This document shows, piece by piece, positions 23,201 to 35,163 of a stretch of 64,000 nt of DNA. Under the pieces are notes generated by a model. It was given only the letters and a program-made list of their open reading frames with translations, did not search any database and was not told where the DNA came from. The DNA is from Xylaria sp. FL1777 (lineage: Eukaryota; Ascomycota; Sordariomycetes; Xylariales; Xylariaceae): assembly GCA_022578965.1 (NCBI GenBank), contig MU400523.1, positions 434,001 through 498,000 on the forward strand. The letters are read 5' to 3'. A program made the position numbers and the translations under genes. Numbering within the stretch: the stretch's first letter is position 1; each line of letters begins with the position of its first letter.

Positions 23201-26200
23201 TTGTCTGAAGGACCGCTGATAACTGTCGACTTAGCACTATTGATGCATGCGATTTCACATATCTGAGACATTCTTTGCGCGGCCGACTTCTTCTCGTCAA
23301 TACCATGGTCTTGTCGAGATGTAGAAGCAAGATATTTCTCGACGTACCCCGGGCTCTCGTGTACAACAAGCATCGCATGAGTGCCCGCGGCGCAACGTTC
23401 TGCCATCAGCATTCCCCGTCGTCCTGCTAGGTATAAGCAAGTGGACACAGAGATTACACCCGCCGTACATAATGCTGCAAACTCGCCAAGACTATGCCCA
23501 ATGACAGCATTCGGAGTCACCCCGATGTACTTCCATAAGCTAACCATGGCTAGCTCGATGGCTACAATAGCTGTCTGCATCTGTACAGGAGATGCCTGTG
23601 CGAGATCGGTCTCAGTACCCGTTATCAGCGGCAGAAAGCTAGGAAAGCCGTGAGAGATACAGATACGTGCCATATCCTCCAAAGCGTCGCGGAATGTCGG
23701 GTACGTATTGAATAGCTCCGTGGCCATGGATGCATACTGGCATCCTTGGCCAGTAAACGCGAAAATAATGAAGGCTGATTCGACCGCAGTATGGTGAATG
23801 ATTAGGGCGGCAGAGTCCTTGGCCACAATCGTCTGCTCAATGTCTCGGCATAGTCCATCTACTGAGGATACGGTGTAGGCTTGTCGATATGCCTGATGGT
23901 GAAGTCGCCGCGCCGTTGTAGTGTAGGCTATATCTTCGAGCCGAGTCTCCGGGTGTTCCTTAATATAGGTAAGAAGCCTTTTAGCATTTTCATGCGTCGA
24001 ATTAAGCGTCTTCCCAGAAATAGTCACGGTATGGTACGGCCGAGGGTCCACGCCTTCAACTAGCAACGGCGGCGGATCTTGAATTACCATACTAGTGTTT
24101 CCACCAGCCGCATCAAAATTATTGACAAGGATCCGGCGCGGCCTGCTGTGGTCTGTATGGGGTAAGAAGGGTGTGTTGCCCATCGATAACCGTGTATGAA
24201 ACTCAGCAAGGTTGGGAAGTTTCCTGTTAATGCGGCTCTTGATGCCGACGTGTGGCGGTATTATATTCTTGCGCAACATCATAACCGCTTTAACCAACGA
24301 GGTGACACCGCTCCCTGCTTCACCGTGGCCGACATTAGGCTTGACGCTACCAACATATAAAGGGTTTGCAGCAGTACGGCAATTTTTAGCTAGTACGTTA
24401 ACAACTGAGGACATCTCGGTGGCATCGCCCGCCTGAGTGCCTGTGCCATGCATCTCCACGTAGTCTATATCCTCCGAAGTTAGGTTGAGTTTAGCGAGTA
24501 CTGTACTGAACAGCCGTTCCTGGGTCCCGGCGTGCGGATGGGTGATTGAGACGGCCTCGGCCGAGTGGTTCGTCGTAGCACCACGCAATATGGCGTGCAC
24601 TACATCTCGATCTATCAGTGCGTCTGACAGACGTTTAAGAACTACCACTCCAACCGCATCTGCACGACAATATCCGTCTGCTGCGTCGTCAAACGTTTTA
24701 CAGCCGCCTGTAGCTGAAAGGAACCCTCCACGACACAGGCCCGCAAACAAATCAGGGGCAGTTAGGAGATTCGCGCCTCCACCAATCGCCATATCGCACT
24801 CTCTTGACAGGAGCGAAGACACGGCGAGCTGGATGGCGGATGCGCTCCCCGAACACGCCGTATCAATAGAGTAACTAGGTCCTTCCCATCCAAAGTGGTA
24901 GTGTAATTTTCCCGGCCCAAATGCTCGCATTCCCCCAGGGATAAAATATGTGCCGACGTCCTGGCTGGCGTTGACCTCTCGCCAGTCATCGCCTGTCTGA
25001 CCAATGAAAGACCCGACCCTTCTCCCTGGATATGCTCCCACACAGCCATCTGGAGAATAGCCGGCCATTTCGAGAGCTTCGTACGTCGCAAGTAGCAGCA
25101 AACGCTGCTGTGGATCGGTCTCTCGTGCCTCGCGGGGCGACATCTTGAACAGATGCCTATCGAAATAGCCCGGACGCTCGATAAAGACACCGTATGGGGT
25201 GCGAGTTGTGTTCGGTTTACTTCCGCTTGCGTCGAAGTGTGTGGTTAGGTCGAATCTGTCGGCCGGGATGCACTCGTGGAGATCGCGGCCGTCTTCTAGC
25301 ACGTTCCAGAACTCTTCGAGCGTCTCGCTTCCAGGAAGACGTACGCCCATGCCGATGATGGCGATATCACCAGGGTCTGCTGGAGGTGTTACGGGTATAG
25401 TAGTTGGTAAATCAGACCCAGCTTCGGCTGAATTACTCGGGCTGAGTAAGCTTCTCAAATCTATTGTTAGTAGTGGCTTAATCGTGTGAGCTATGCTTTC
25501 CGGTCCAAAACATATGCAAGAGGGTTGAGATGTAACATGTCTTTCAACGCCTTTGACAAGAGCCTCCAAATCGATTGGGCGTTGCATGACATCCCTACAC
25601 ACCTGCCTGAGTAAATCGGTGAATGTATTGCCTCCGATGAACTCGCCTGAGCTAGTTGAGATAACGAATGGATGTTCCACTTTCATATTTAGAAGGGTGT
25701 CCTTTGCGCCTCCAATCACTCGGTCCCAGGATATAGGGTCCAGGTGTTGCGCATGAAACGCAGCCCTGATGGGTAAGGAGGTCTTCTCGCAATCCTCAAG
25801 AAAGCCATCTTTGCCGAATAATCTGATCATAGAAGATGGCGGGCCGCTGACCGTAAGTGCCGACCTACTAAAGGCACTCGTATACAACTTGGCATGAGAG
25901 GGGACGTCCAAGTTATCTATCGCCCTACGAGCGTTGCTCACATCGATATTTTGGACGAAGGTTGCCCAAGTATAAGACTGCTCTAGCGACGATGAAAAGG
26001 GCTCCAAGGAACTGGACCGCTTCTCTGCCTCTAGTCCGAGATTAAAGGCAACTGCCACAACGTCAACCGCAATGGAGAGAATTTCCGCCAAGTTCCTACA
26101 ACAGGAAACCGCAGCCGCCGTGACCAAGCCCGTACACGTCCCCACTATAATCTTTCGACTTGTTGTTGCCGTTTCCAGGGCTCTTGGGTGGGCTTCTAGA

Positions 26201-26569
26201 TATCTGATTAGTGATAGACACTATATTAGCCCACATCAACCAGTGTTCTTGTCATAGGATCGTAACTCACGCAATAATATCTGCGAATTGCGATATACAA
26301 AGGAGTGCTATAGTTATGGCCGAGTCGTCACCACCCTTGTCAGCGTTAATAGCAAGTGCTAGTTCTAAGGGGGACTGTGTATAGAGATATCGTTCGTATC
26401 CCCGGATCGTCATGTTCGCAATTTTCTTATGTAGCAGATCCATAGAGCATCGGAAGAAATTGCTCATAGCACTGCTCTGAGGGGCAAGTTTTGAGACATT
26501 CCAGATGGATTGAAGGCTATCTCCAGTATGGTCACCAAACAGGTATATCGTGTCATGACAAGAGGACAT
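20215..26569 (-). CDS. Non-reducing polyketide synthase, SAT-KS-AT-PT-ACP-TE
   Basis: Two exons (26569-26271 and 26203-20215) separated by a 67-bp intron give 2095 residues. Domains in order: SAT 1 to about 360, beginning MSSCHDTIYLFGD, with Cys123 in GTCTGL and an AFHAQHL block; KS from about 379, with Cys550 in DTACSGS, His685 in EMHGTGT and His726 in PNVGHGE; AT from about 915, with Ser1004 in GHSLGE; PT, with His1358 in GHKVNG and Asp1545 in HPCWIDSLAH; one ACP, with Ser1726 in GVDSLLS; and TE, with Ser1903 in GWSIGG, Asp1926 and His2071 in GDHFS. There are no KR, DH or ER domains, so the product should be aromatic, loaded by SAT, folded by PT and released by TE. Every catalytic residue checked is present. 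The KS sequence is CSGS where many enzymes have CSSS. Chain length and cyclisation register cannot be read from this. Confidence 0.95.
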
Positions 26570-27889
26570 GGTGAATTTCTTCCTGGCCACGTGAAGACAA
26601 TTACAAAGCGAGAACTGAGCGGTATACAATACAGATCACAACAGGCTCATAGACTTTTACTCTGGGGTACCCGTGCCCTAGATATAGAAGAAATGACTGA
26701 CGAAAGGCCAAAGCTTCAGTTTAACTAGAGTAGGCCTAATTGGGAACTACCTCAGAAGATAACCCTTAATGTTTCCCTAAACAAAGTAATAGAGATAGTT
26801 ACACCGCTGTTTCCGCAGAGATTATTCAATTTCACTTCGTACTATAGGCACATTGGGAATACGCGACGAAGTAGCTATTCTAGAGTTGGGCACATCTCCG
26901 TCCAAGTTGCCAAATACTATTCAACATAATAAGGCGATGGAGAGAATAGAGTTAAAGAGTTGGGTGGGTTATCTAGAAGTTCAGCTCAATGCGAGACTCA
27001 GCTCAGTCTCAAAGGGGCTAGGCATCTGACGATTGCAACATCGGTAGGGGTCCCCGTGAAGTAACCAACTCTGCTAGTGAATGGGGAAGTCTTGACAAGA
27101 CAATAGTCTAGGATATGTCTAGTACTGTAGATTAGGAACTTAATATTTCCTGAGGACCGTTGTTCAGAGGCAGGAAACTTCGCATCTTTAAATCAATTAG
27201 CCCCCCTCGGCTATTTATTTACTAATCATGTCATATAATACTAATCATATTACATTCTAATTTCATCACATACTAATCATATAACAGAGAAGTCAGCAAT
27301 TGGCTGATGAAATGTTGTCATTTTTAGTATTACTTATTGCTTTTGTCAGAAGTGGTCTAGGGAAGTGCGTGCATAAATACCTACAGTTGTCCCCCCTCTC
27401 CTAACGCTGTTCTGACCACTGATCCTGCCGTTAGACCTCGTCGGGTTGCCATCGGGTTGCACCGTTGGCCGGGCTTCAGGCCGGACTTCGTACCGCTAGT
27501 CCAGCTACGGCTAGTCATTGTCCATTCTGGAGAAACCACTGGTTCAGAAACGCAGATGCATCGCCGATTGACTAAACTGCTGCACCGTTGCGCAGGTAAT
27601 ACACTGCCGAGTCTTCAATATTCACATCAAATTGGTCCTAACGCCAAAGTCAAAAAGATAGATCAAGCTTGGCAGCGTCTATTTGATATGTTCAAGCTAC
27701 CAAACGATTAATATTATACAGAGAGAAAGAAAAAGCCGTTTCCAATTCCTCAGCCCAACACACTCGGTAAAGTTTGATCGGAGACGCCAAAGTGTTGCCG
27801 CAAAACCGAATTATTAACCCCGAGAAGGCGAGTGTTGACTAACTAGCACCCGATAGTCATGCACACACGCTTTCCACTTGAGCGTCCTC
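26570..27889. other. PKS promoter region and intergenic DNA
   Basis: About 1.3 kb between the PKS start and the 3' end of the peroxidase. Short AT-rich repeats of ACTAATCAT occur near 27220-27290. A frame at 27457-27711 is open but has no family-like feature, so I do not call it a gene. Confidence 0.5.
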
Positions 27890-28914
27890 TTAGTTGAAGA
27901 CATCGGTGCTGTTGTCAGGAGGGGGAGGGTATGGGAAGACAGTCGCCGCCTCAATGTTGCTGTTCAAATTTGGGAGTCAGCCATAGCTTGCGAACCGGGG
28001 AATTATGCGTATTATTTTTCAAAAAAAAAAAAACGTACCTGAAGGTGAATTCGAGGTCTTCTAGCGAAATGGGAAGTGCTGACTTCTTCCAGCCGACGGC
28101 ATAGGGGAGCTGTTCCTTTGCTATTGTTGTGGAAGCCGACATATTAGCTTTGTCTGCATTACGAGCCAGGGACACAACGCGAAGGTATTCTTACAGAACA
28201 AGTAATCAACGAATACCTTGGGGCAAGTCTGCGTGACTTTGTCCCCGAGAATGGAGAGGATAGCGGAGTTCTCTCCTACGCTGAATTCGTAGCCCAACAC
28301 TGACAGCGAGTAGTCTGGGTTCGTGAGGGCTGAGCGCATATGCCGTTGAGCGCGGCTATTGGCGACCATTTGGACATCCAGAATGTCCCCGGTATAGTAT
28401 TGCATGGTCCAATTCCAGACAGTCGCGTTGAACCTGCTCCATTGGCCGAAGTAGGCGTCTTGTCGGCTAGACATGAAATCCGTTAGTCAAGACTCTAAAA
28501 AAAAAATTACTGGGTGGCTTGGTATACCTCAGACTTCCATCATGTTCGAATAGGTCGTGGCGGTCGAGATGGTTGAGGTCAAAAGTCGTCGCGTTGGGTT
28601 GCGGATTCGATATACGAGCTGCAGTGAAGAGAAATTTGCCAAAATCAGGAGTCAAGTTCAGAGCATCATGTAGAGCAGTGACGGTCTGATTCTCGCTAAT
28701 GTTTCTCCCGTCGCGAGGCAAGTAGCCGTGGTTGGCGAGGGTGTTAAGCATAGGGCAGACACCGCGAGCTAATTACGATATCAGTTAGAATTCTCGATCT
28801 AGCTAATAGTCATATGCTTCACATACTATCAGTAGGCTTCTCTGGCGCGAAAGTGCCGTATGGGCAAGCGGCGCCCAGGACGGCGGTGGGAAAGAAGAGT
28901 GCGGTGAACTTCAT
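27890..28914 (-). CDS. Secreted chloroperoxidase-type heme-thiolate peroxidase
   Basis: Five exons (28914-28827, 28768-28528, 28466-28195, 28120-28039, 27959-27890) give 250 residues, the normal length for peroxidase family 2. It begins with a signal peptide (MKFTALFFPTAVLGAA), then GVCPMLNTLANHGYLPRDG with the proximal heme cysteine at residue 34, and FEHDGSLSRQD with the acid-base Glu of the EHD motif; the S-R junction is completed by splicing. KEQLPYAVGWKK near the C-terminus also matches the family. These enzymes halogenate, peroxidise or peroxygenate organic substrates with hydrogen peroxide. The gene is 1.3 kb from the PKS, on the same strand. A peroxidase of this family (StcC) also sits in the sterigmatocystin cluster, so a tailoring role is plausible, though the signal peptide argues for an extracellular or vesicular location. 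Confidence 0.9.
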
Positions 28915-31528
28915 TTTGACTAGATTATTCGAACCTGTTGACTTGATGCTGGATGAACAATGACCCTCGGAAATCTTGGGGACGGTAACTCCTAGAAATG
29001 TCGAGTGAATGGTGACTCTCGAGAATTACGATAGCAACACTGGAGGATGTTCTGAACTCTTATACTTCAATCTTACGCTCTTCTAATATACTAGAATAGC
29101 CCATCCCCCCTATGTACCCTGGATCAAGTAATATGCTCAACTAACATGGTACAGAGCGGCCCCGCGCTTCTGTACAGTATACGTAGCTGCATTATTTTTT
29201 TTTTCTCTGGAGCGCAGACGACAACACCAAAAACTTGAATTTGGAATACTATTGTGGCTTCGAGTCCGAGACACTGGGAACACGGGCACTGAGGCTGTGG
29301 GGGAATAGGACGCGGTAATCGGCGGTGTTGAGCGAAATCCGCCTTTGTACCAGTCTGCTTAAATCAGCGCCAACAGGAACTCCTTGTAATTTCTTGATAT
29401 CCCTGGATGTAGGAGAGATACAGCAGCCAAACGCTATGCAGAAAGATATCACATACGCTAATTCTAGGCAGCGCTCAAAAGCAAGGGCCGAAATAATGGA
29501 GATCCCGTTCCGCAGTACCCGTTCTTCTCATCCCGGTTCTGTTTCTCATGTCCAATCAGAGTCTGTGTTTATGTCAGACACTCGTAGCGTACGTACCTTT
29601 TTTTGGTCCGTCTGCGCATTGCATTGTATACATGAAGGCCCGCATTTCGCTCTCGAAGGGTAGCTCAAGCAGACTGACGTCGATTCGGGCTTTGGAATCA
29701 CTTTACCATGGAACCTCCCTACCCATTGTGGCTACCCATTTCGAGGGCTGGCCAATAGCTGTGCCTTCAATTATATACTACAACCGTGAGTCGTTCTTGG
29801 CCTCATCGGGTCTGCAACCTACCTACTCTATCCTGCTTTCATAACAGAAGCATGAAAAATTTCCACGAGTTGGCCGCATGTAGATAATGCAGGAACGTCT
29901 TGGGCGACATATACCGGATTCAGATTTGATGTCAGTCGGAGAAGCCCGTCCTACCCCGGCAGCGGCGTGCCGTACTGGTGCACTCTACCCTAGATAGTGT
30001 ATGTACGCATACATCATGTAGTATAGGTAGTTGGTCCGGGATCATCTCTTGGGGTCTCTTCCAGCACTGACTACCAACCATGAGACTGGGTCCATAACAT
30101 GCTCTCTCCATAATTTCCCATGCGGTGGAATTCCGAACTGCCCCAGCGTACAGCGTAAGTAGTATACATCCGGGTTGATTCATTGCCCGTCTTGACAAGT
30201 CGGTCAGCGGCAAAAGATGGGGAACGTCACTAAGTAGTCTCAGCTGTTTTACATGTCTTGTACGAACAGTACGAACAGACCAATCGGTACCTACTTCAGC
30301 TTGCCCAGCACGAGCCAGGCTGTTTTAGGCAGCTGGCTGATCGTTGGGATTAGTCCCTAGCAGCTGCGGTACCTAATCGACGGCACTCTCACTCGTATGG
30401 CTGACGAAAAAAGCATTGTGGCGTACACTAGCCTCGACCTCTCGTACCATATTACTTGATCAGGTTACGACAAACGGCTCCCTTGGGTCATCAGCTGCTG
30501 TAGCCCGCGTAGAATCATGAGGTTCATCATGATGTGAAAATGCCACATGCGTGCAAGGATGTCCGACATGGCCTGCTTTTCTTTGGGGTATGCGTACAGA
30601 ATCGGAGGCGCGCATTTCGCAACAACGGCCGTGATTCGGGCTAAGTGCTGCAGTCCGGCAATCTTTTTTTTCTCCGAAGTTTACACAGGTCAGTGCGGTA
30701 ACTTACCGCTACAACGCTACTACGCTACGCCATGCTTCTAACACCTTCGTGGCGGCGAGATGGGACGGGAAATGCAGACTGGACGGGAATTGCGGGAAAT
30801 GCGCGGGCATTTAGCGGGAGATCTCGTTTAAACTCCGGACGCTAACGGACGTTAAAGCCCAAGGCAGATACGAACAGGTAGAGCTGCTGAGCCACGCTCG
30901 CTACGCAACAATCAAAAGGGGGCGTCCAAAAGGACCAAGGCCAAAACCCCGCTAGTAGGGCTAAGCCTTACGGTGGCTTCTGCGGTGGCATCTCCACCAC
31001 ATTACAGGAGGTGCCCTAAATAGACAAGCTATAATAGAGCTGGAGCTATACCTACCTACTCTATACTCTATACTGCGTAGGTGCCTTACCTAACAAATAG
31101 GTAATCTGTACATGCCTATAATTGTAACACTACCTACATACGCCGTACTTTTTACCTTGCACGGTAGGACAATCGCGTCGTCGTCATTCGTCATCCGTGG
31201 CTTGCCGTGAGGATAGCTGTCCACATGGATGGTGATATTTCCTTTCAGCTCTTTGCCTAGAGACTGAAACGTGGTCCTGCCTAGAACTGCGGTCGCTGCT
31301 TGGCCGTCTCACTCCCTACTGCGTAAGTAAGTAGCTACGCAGATGGTTTTGTAACTTTTTCTTTCTCCTCAACCCCACCACAGTATCATCACCGTTCATA
31401 TCTGTTAAGTCGCATCGCGGCCGGACCCGAAGCCCGACAAATATATCGAGACGACACTGTTTAGGTACACTACCAACGCACAGAGTTTGTCTCTGCTAGC
31501 CAGTATCGGCGCCTCTCCCGCGTCCACA
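28915..31528. other. Gene-poor region, 2.6 kb
   Basis: No supported gene on either strand. The left end is the peroxidase promoter; the right end is the promoter of the transporter. Open frames at about 29325-29663 and 29932-30213 lack motifs. Short A/T runs occur near 29193 and 30664, and TACCTACCTACT occurs near 31047. Confidence 0.5.
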
Positions 31529-32943
31529 ATGGCGCCCGTAGATCCCGCGCTGCGGAAGAAGGTGCTGAAGGTCATCTTCGTGTCGCTGTTATTGGATCTG
31601 GTAAGCGCCGTCTCAACCACGTTAATTAGGAGGTCAACAGCGTCGCTGTATACTAATGATGCGGTGCTCCTTCGATTTCGCAGATCTCCTTCACTTTCAT
31701 TCTGCCTCTTTTCCCGAAGCTCCTCGAATTCTACCGCAACAGTGAAGCCGGTCCGGGCTCACGAACAACCGTTCTCGCTCGCGTCCTTGATGGCTTAAAT
31801 GCCTACAAATCCTCCTTCTCCCGACCGATCGACTCGAGATATGACATCGTATTGCTGGGAGGCGCCCTCGGCAGTCTCTTCTCCCTTCTACAGGCCATTG
31901 CGTCTCCCGTCATTGGACACCTTTCCGACAAATATGGACGGCGAACCGCGCTCCTCGCCAGCATGGCCGGAAACATCATGTCTGTTCTCCTTTGGGTGAT
32001 GGCTGTTGACTTCAGGACGTTCTTGGCATCGCGCATTGTTGGTGGACTGTCTGAGGGTAACGTGCAGCTAGCGACAGCGATTGCGACCGATATATCAGAT
32101 GAGAATAGCCGCGGCTCAACTATGGCTCTGATCGGCGCCTGCTTCTCTATCGCATTTACATTCGGTCCTGCTCTTGGTGCCTACTTGAGCTCGATCGGAA
32201 CCGTCGCGGCCAATCCCTTCGCTACAGCTGCTGCTGTATCACTGTCACTCATTGTTACTGAGACGGTATATTTATATGTTGCCCTCCCGGAAACACTACC
32301 GTTGAAGACAGAGAAAACGAGTGCCTCTAAAGCGGCTGCCGAACCTGCGCCAGTAACACGCACGAATTCCCATACCCTCCTCAATGCAGTGCACTTTCTA
32401 TTCCTGCTTTTCTTCTCCGGCATGGAATTTTCCCTGCCATTCATGACCTACGATCTCTTCCAATACACGTCCGCCAAAAACGGAAGACTGCTCGGTTATA
32501 TTGGTCTTGTGGCGTCGATTCTGCAGGGAGGTGTTACGCGTCGCTTACCACCATTACTCACCGTGCGCATAGGCGTGGGCGCATGCTTAGTCGCATTTGC
32601 GATTCTCACGCGCACGTATACAGTCAGCTCTCTCTATATAGCCGCTACGTGTCTAGCGACGACATCGGCTACAGTTGTCAGTGGCTTGAACGCACTGGCT
32701 AGCTTTGAGGTGAGTGCCAATGAGCGCGGCGGGAAGCTAGGGATTCTAAGAAGCTGGGGTCAATTGGGTCGGGGCTTAGGCCCGATCTTGTTCACTAGTG
32801 CATATTGGTGGGCTGGTAGAGAATCGGCATATACCATAGGCTCTGTAGGACTTTTGGTCGTGTCGATATTAGTCTTTGCGGGGCTAAAGACACCCCCTGG
32901 CTCTATAGGAAAGAGCATAGCTTCGAAGAAAAAAGAGTTGTAA
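31529..32943 (+). CDS. MFS transporter, MFSD10/tetracycline-transporter-like
   Basis: Two exons (31529-31600, 31684-32943) give 443 residues; the junction restores LLLDLISFTFILPLFPKLLEF. Twelve hydrophobic segments are expected. The cytoplasmic loop motif SDKYGRR lies between segments 2 and 3, and SRIVGGLSEGNVQLATAIATD and PETLPLKTEK follow. This layout is shared with animal MFSD10 and its fungal relatives rather than with drug or sugar transporters of secondary metabolism. Substrate and membrane are unknown; organic anion export has been proposed for the animal protein. The short first exon encodes only the N-terminus and half of helix 1. It is probably a conserved gene, not part of the PKS cluster. 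Confidence 0.88.
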
Positions 32944-34037
32944 AATTGGGCGCGGTTGGATGTAGTAGATAAAAGTTCGGCATATTCACTCAGGTACGGT
33001 ATACGTATATATATTAACCTAACCTCCACCTTGAACATGCAACTGTATTGGGAAGACTGCTCGGCTATCTGGAGAGGGCAATTATATGATGGTAAATAGC
33101 GTTTGACGAGCTGCGCTTCGACTTGCTATACTTCGCCGCTCTGGGAAGATAGCATTAGGAACTAACGTGTAGCAACACCCAAAAACATTGGCGATTATCA
33201 TTTGTGTCACCAATCCGATATTCGACACTTCGATGGGATGCGTAGGTACACCAATGACATGGTCGTTCTCATCGTGAATGAGATATATACCTACCTAGGT
33301 AGGTTAGGTTATAACCATAACTAGAAGGTAGCCGTAGGCGAACAAAAAAAGAAACAAAGCGAGATATGACGAGGCTGACTCTGATATACCTTCATTCCTG
33401 ATGTTTTTTCTTTTCGACGCCGCAATCTAGTCGTCAGCCGCAGTGACCTACCTGTTGCTCACAGCTCACTCATTCATCATCCAATGGCCTCTCGAAGACT
33501 TAACAAGTCACATCATGGAGTTCCGAAGAAGCAGTTATTAAGTCCAAGGCACGGTGTTCAGAACGGCTCGTGCTCTTTATTAAATAATGACGGGGAAGCT
33601 TTCCGAGAGATCCTTGGCTAGCGCATTTCAGGGGTGAGAGCCTCACCTGATGTTCTCATGCTACGCGTTCAAATCGCGTCAAAATGTTTTTTCTTCTTCA
33701 GCTGAATCATCAATGCGTGATAATCAATTGATTTTCTCGATTTTATATATGTGGATATATCGAAGCGCGTGCTCTGGTATGTGAGCAGATATATATATAC
33801 GTTGTCACGATGTCGGGAAACCAAAAAGTAAGAGGACAATACTCACTCTCTTGCACATAGACGACAATTGGTATACGAACCGAACCCGGAATACTGAAAC
33901 TCTGGTGTTAGCATTTTATAGCCCTGGGCGATGCCAGCAACCGCGCCAATATTTCGCTCGCGAGACCAGTTGTCGGCCAGAAGCAGCTCACAAACGGCCC
34001 TGCGGCTGCTATACCCAGTTTCACAGAATTCATAGCC
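32944..34037. other. Intergenic region with a palindrome and a Pol III-like element
   Basis: No protein gene is visible. It contains a 16-bp perfect palindrome, ACCTACCTAGGTAGGT, at 33289-33304 and a tRNA-like T-arm followed by a T run at 33663-33692. The right end is the promoter of the two-module gene. Confidence 0.5.
33663..33692 (+). ncRNA. tRNA-like T-arm with Pol III-type terminator (relic or small RNA)
   Basis: ACGCG-TTCAAAT-CGCGT forms a perfect 5-bp T stem with a 7-base loop that fits the B box. T6 follows at 33687-33692. Upstream, GGTGA-GAGCC-TCACC forms another hairpin. I could not complete an acceptor stem or a normal anticodon arm, so this is either a tRNA relic or a tRNA-derived element. 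Confidence 0.35.
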
Positions 34038-34983
34038 ATGACCGGTACAAGCCAGGCCGCGTCTAAGACGCCCGGGCCAACGGGCCGGTCTGCAACAACA
34101 ACATCCGGGGTCGCCGGCAACGCCCCGAAAACCGGCACCGCTGGCAAGAAACGCAAGTCGGAGACTACGCTGGAAGAGGACATAGCGGCATATAAGCAGA
34201 ACCTGGACCACATCGTCAGCCGCGACGACTTCGAAGACGACCCTATCCCCAGCTGCAACGTGGTGCGCGGGCGCATCAACAAGCTGCTCGACTCGGGCAT
34301 CATGAAGAAGACGGAGTTCACCAAGGCCATCGGGGTCAACGCTAACTCGCTGAACAAGTTCCTGCAGGCCTCCGGCCAGATGGGCGGCAGCGGCAGCAGC
34401 ACGTACTATAACGCGTGGGCGTGGTTCAAGCAGCGGGAGGTCGCCAAGGTGAAGATGCCGGACGTCAAAAAGCGGCAGAAGCTCGAAGCAGACGCCGCCA
34501 CCGCCGCCGCCGCCGGGGGGACCGAAGCAGGATCATCTTCCAGCAGGACGCCAAGCTCTGCAGCGATGATGGCCGTCGCCACTGCGCTACTGGAGATCAG
34601 CAACATCCACCTGCCGGGCGAGGAGACGGACAGCGTCGAGGTGTACGACACGTGCGACGAGATCCGGCGCAAGATCAACGCGCACCTGAAGACGCCGGGC
34701 CTGACGCAGACGCAGTTCTGCCGGGACCTGTACGCGCAGCTGCGGGCGCCCAAGTGCAAGGCCATCCAGTCGAAGCAGCTGGCCGACTTCCGCGCCATGA
34801 AGGGCCCGCGGACGGGCGCGCGGAGCTCCGTCTTCTACGCCGCCTACGTCTACTTCGAGAAGCTGCGTCTCGCGCGGGGCGGGCCCAAGTCCGCCCATCG
34901 CACCACCATGGAGAGCGTGTGGGCTGCCGAGGGCGGCTTCGAGCGCGACGTCGACCATCGCACTGGGTGAGTCGTTATTACTA

Positions 34984-35025
<42 letters not shown>

Positions 35026-35163
35026 TTGTTTGACTTTTGCTGCTGATGTGCGAGCTAACTAACTATGTGTTGTTTTTCTTGTAGTTTTATTGTTCCTACC
35101 GGCTCGACGGTGCACTTCGATCAGTACGGTTTGGCGAGAACGGGGGGATATGGGTACTATTAG
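34038..35163 (+). CDS. Two-module nuclear-type protein (probable DUF7726 family)
   Basis: Two exons (34038-34966, 35085-35163) give 335 residues. The N-terminus is Ser/Thr/Gly-rich with a basic patch (KKRK near 37-40). Two related modules follow. Module 1 (about 73-132) reads CNVVRGRINKLLDSG, KTEFTKAIGVNANSLNKFL, then YNAWAWFKQRE. Module 2 (about 206-275) reads CDEIRRKINAHLK, TQTQFCRDL, KQLADF, then FYAAYVYFEKLR. Each begins with a Cys and an R-[RK]-I pattern and ends in an aromatic helix, like a helix-turn-helix fold. I associate this layout with the fungal DUF7726 family from memory, so that name is a moderate inference. A regulatory or DNA-binding role is plausible but not shown. The terminal exon adds only 26 residues ending GGYGYY. 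Confidence 0.78.
34982..35030 (+). repeat. TGTTGC hexanucleotide microsatellite in an intron
   Basis: A run of about seven TGTTGC units lies in the intron of the two-module gene (34967-35084). It is multiple-of-three length and would code for Cys-rich or Ala-rich strings if retained. Confidence 0.85.

Noticed and set aside
27457..27711. Open frame of 84 codons between the PKS and peroxidase
   Set aside because: No recognisable feature; could be a relic but not enough evidence.
34406..34798. Antisense and out-of-frame open frames over the two-module gene
   Set aside because: Shadows of a GC-rich exon.
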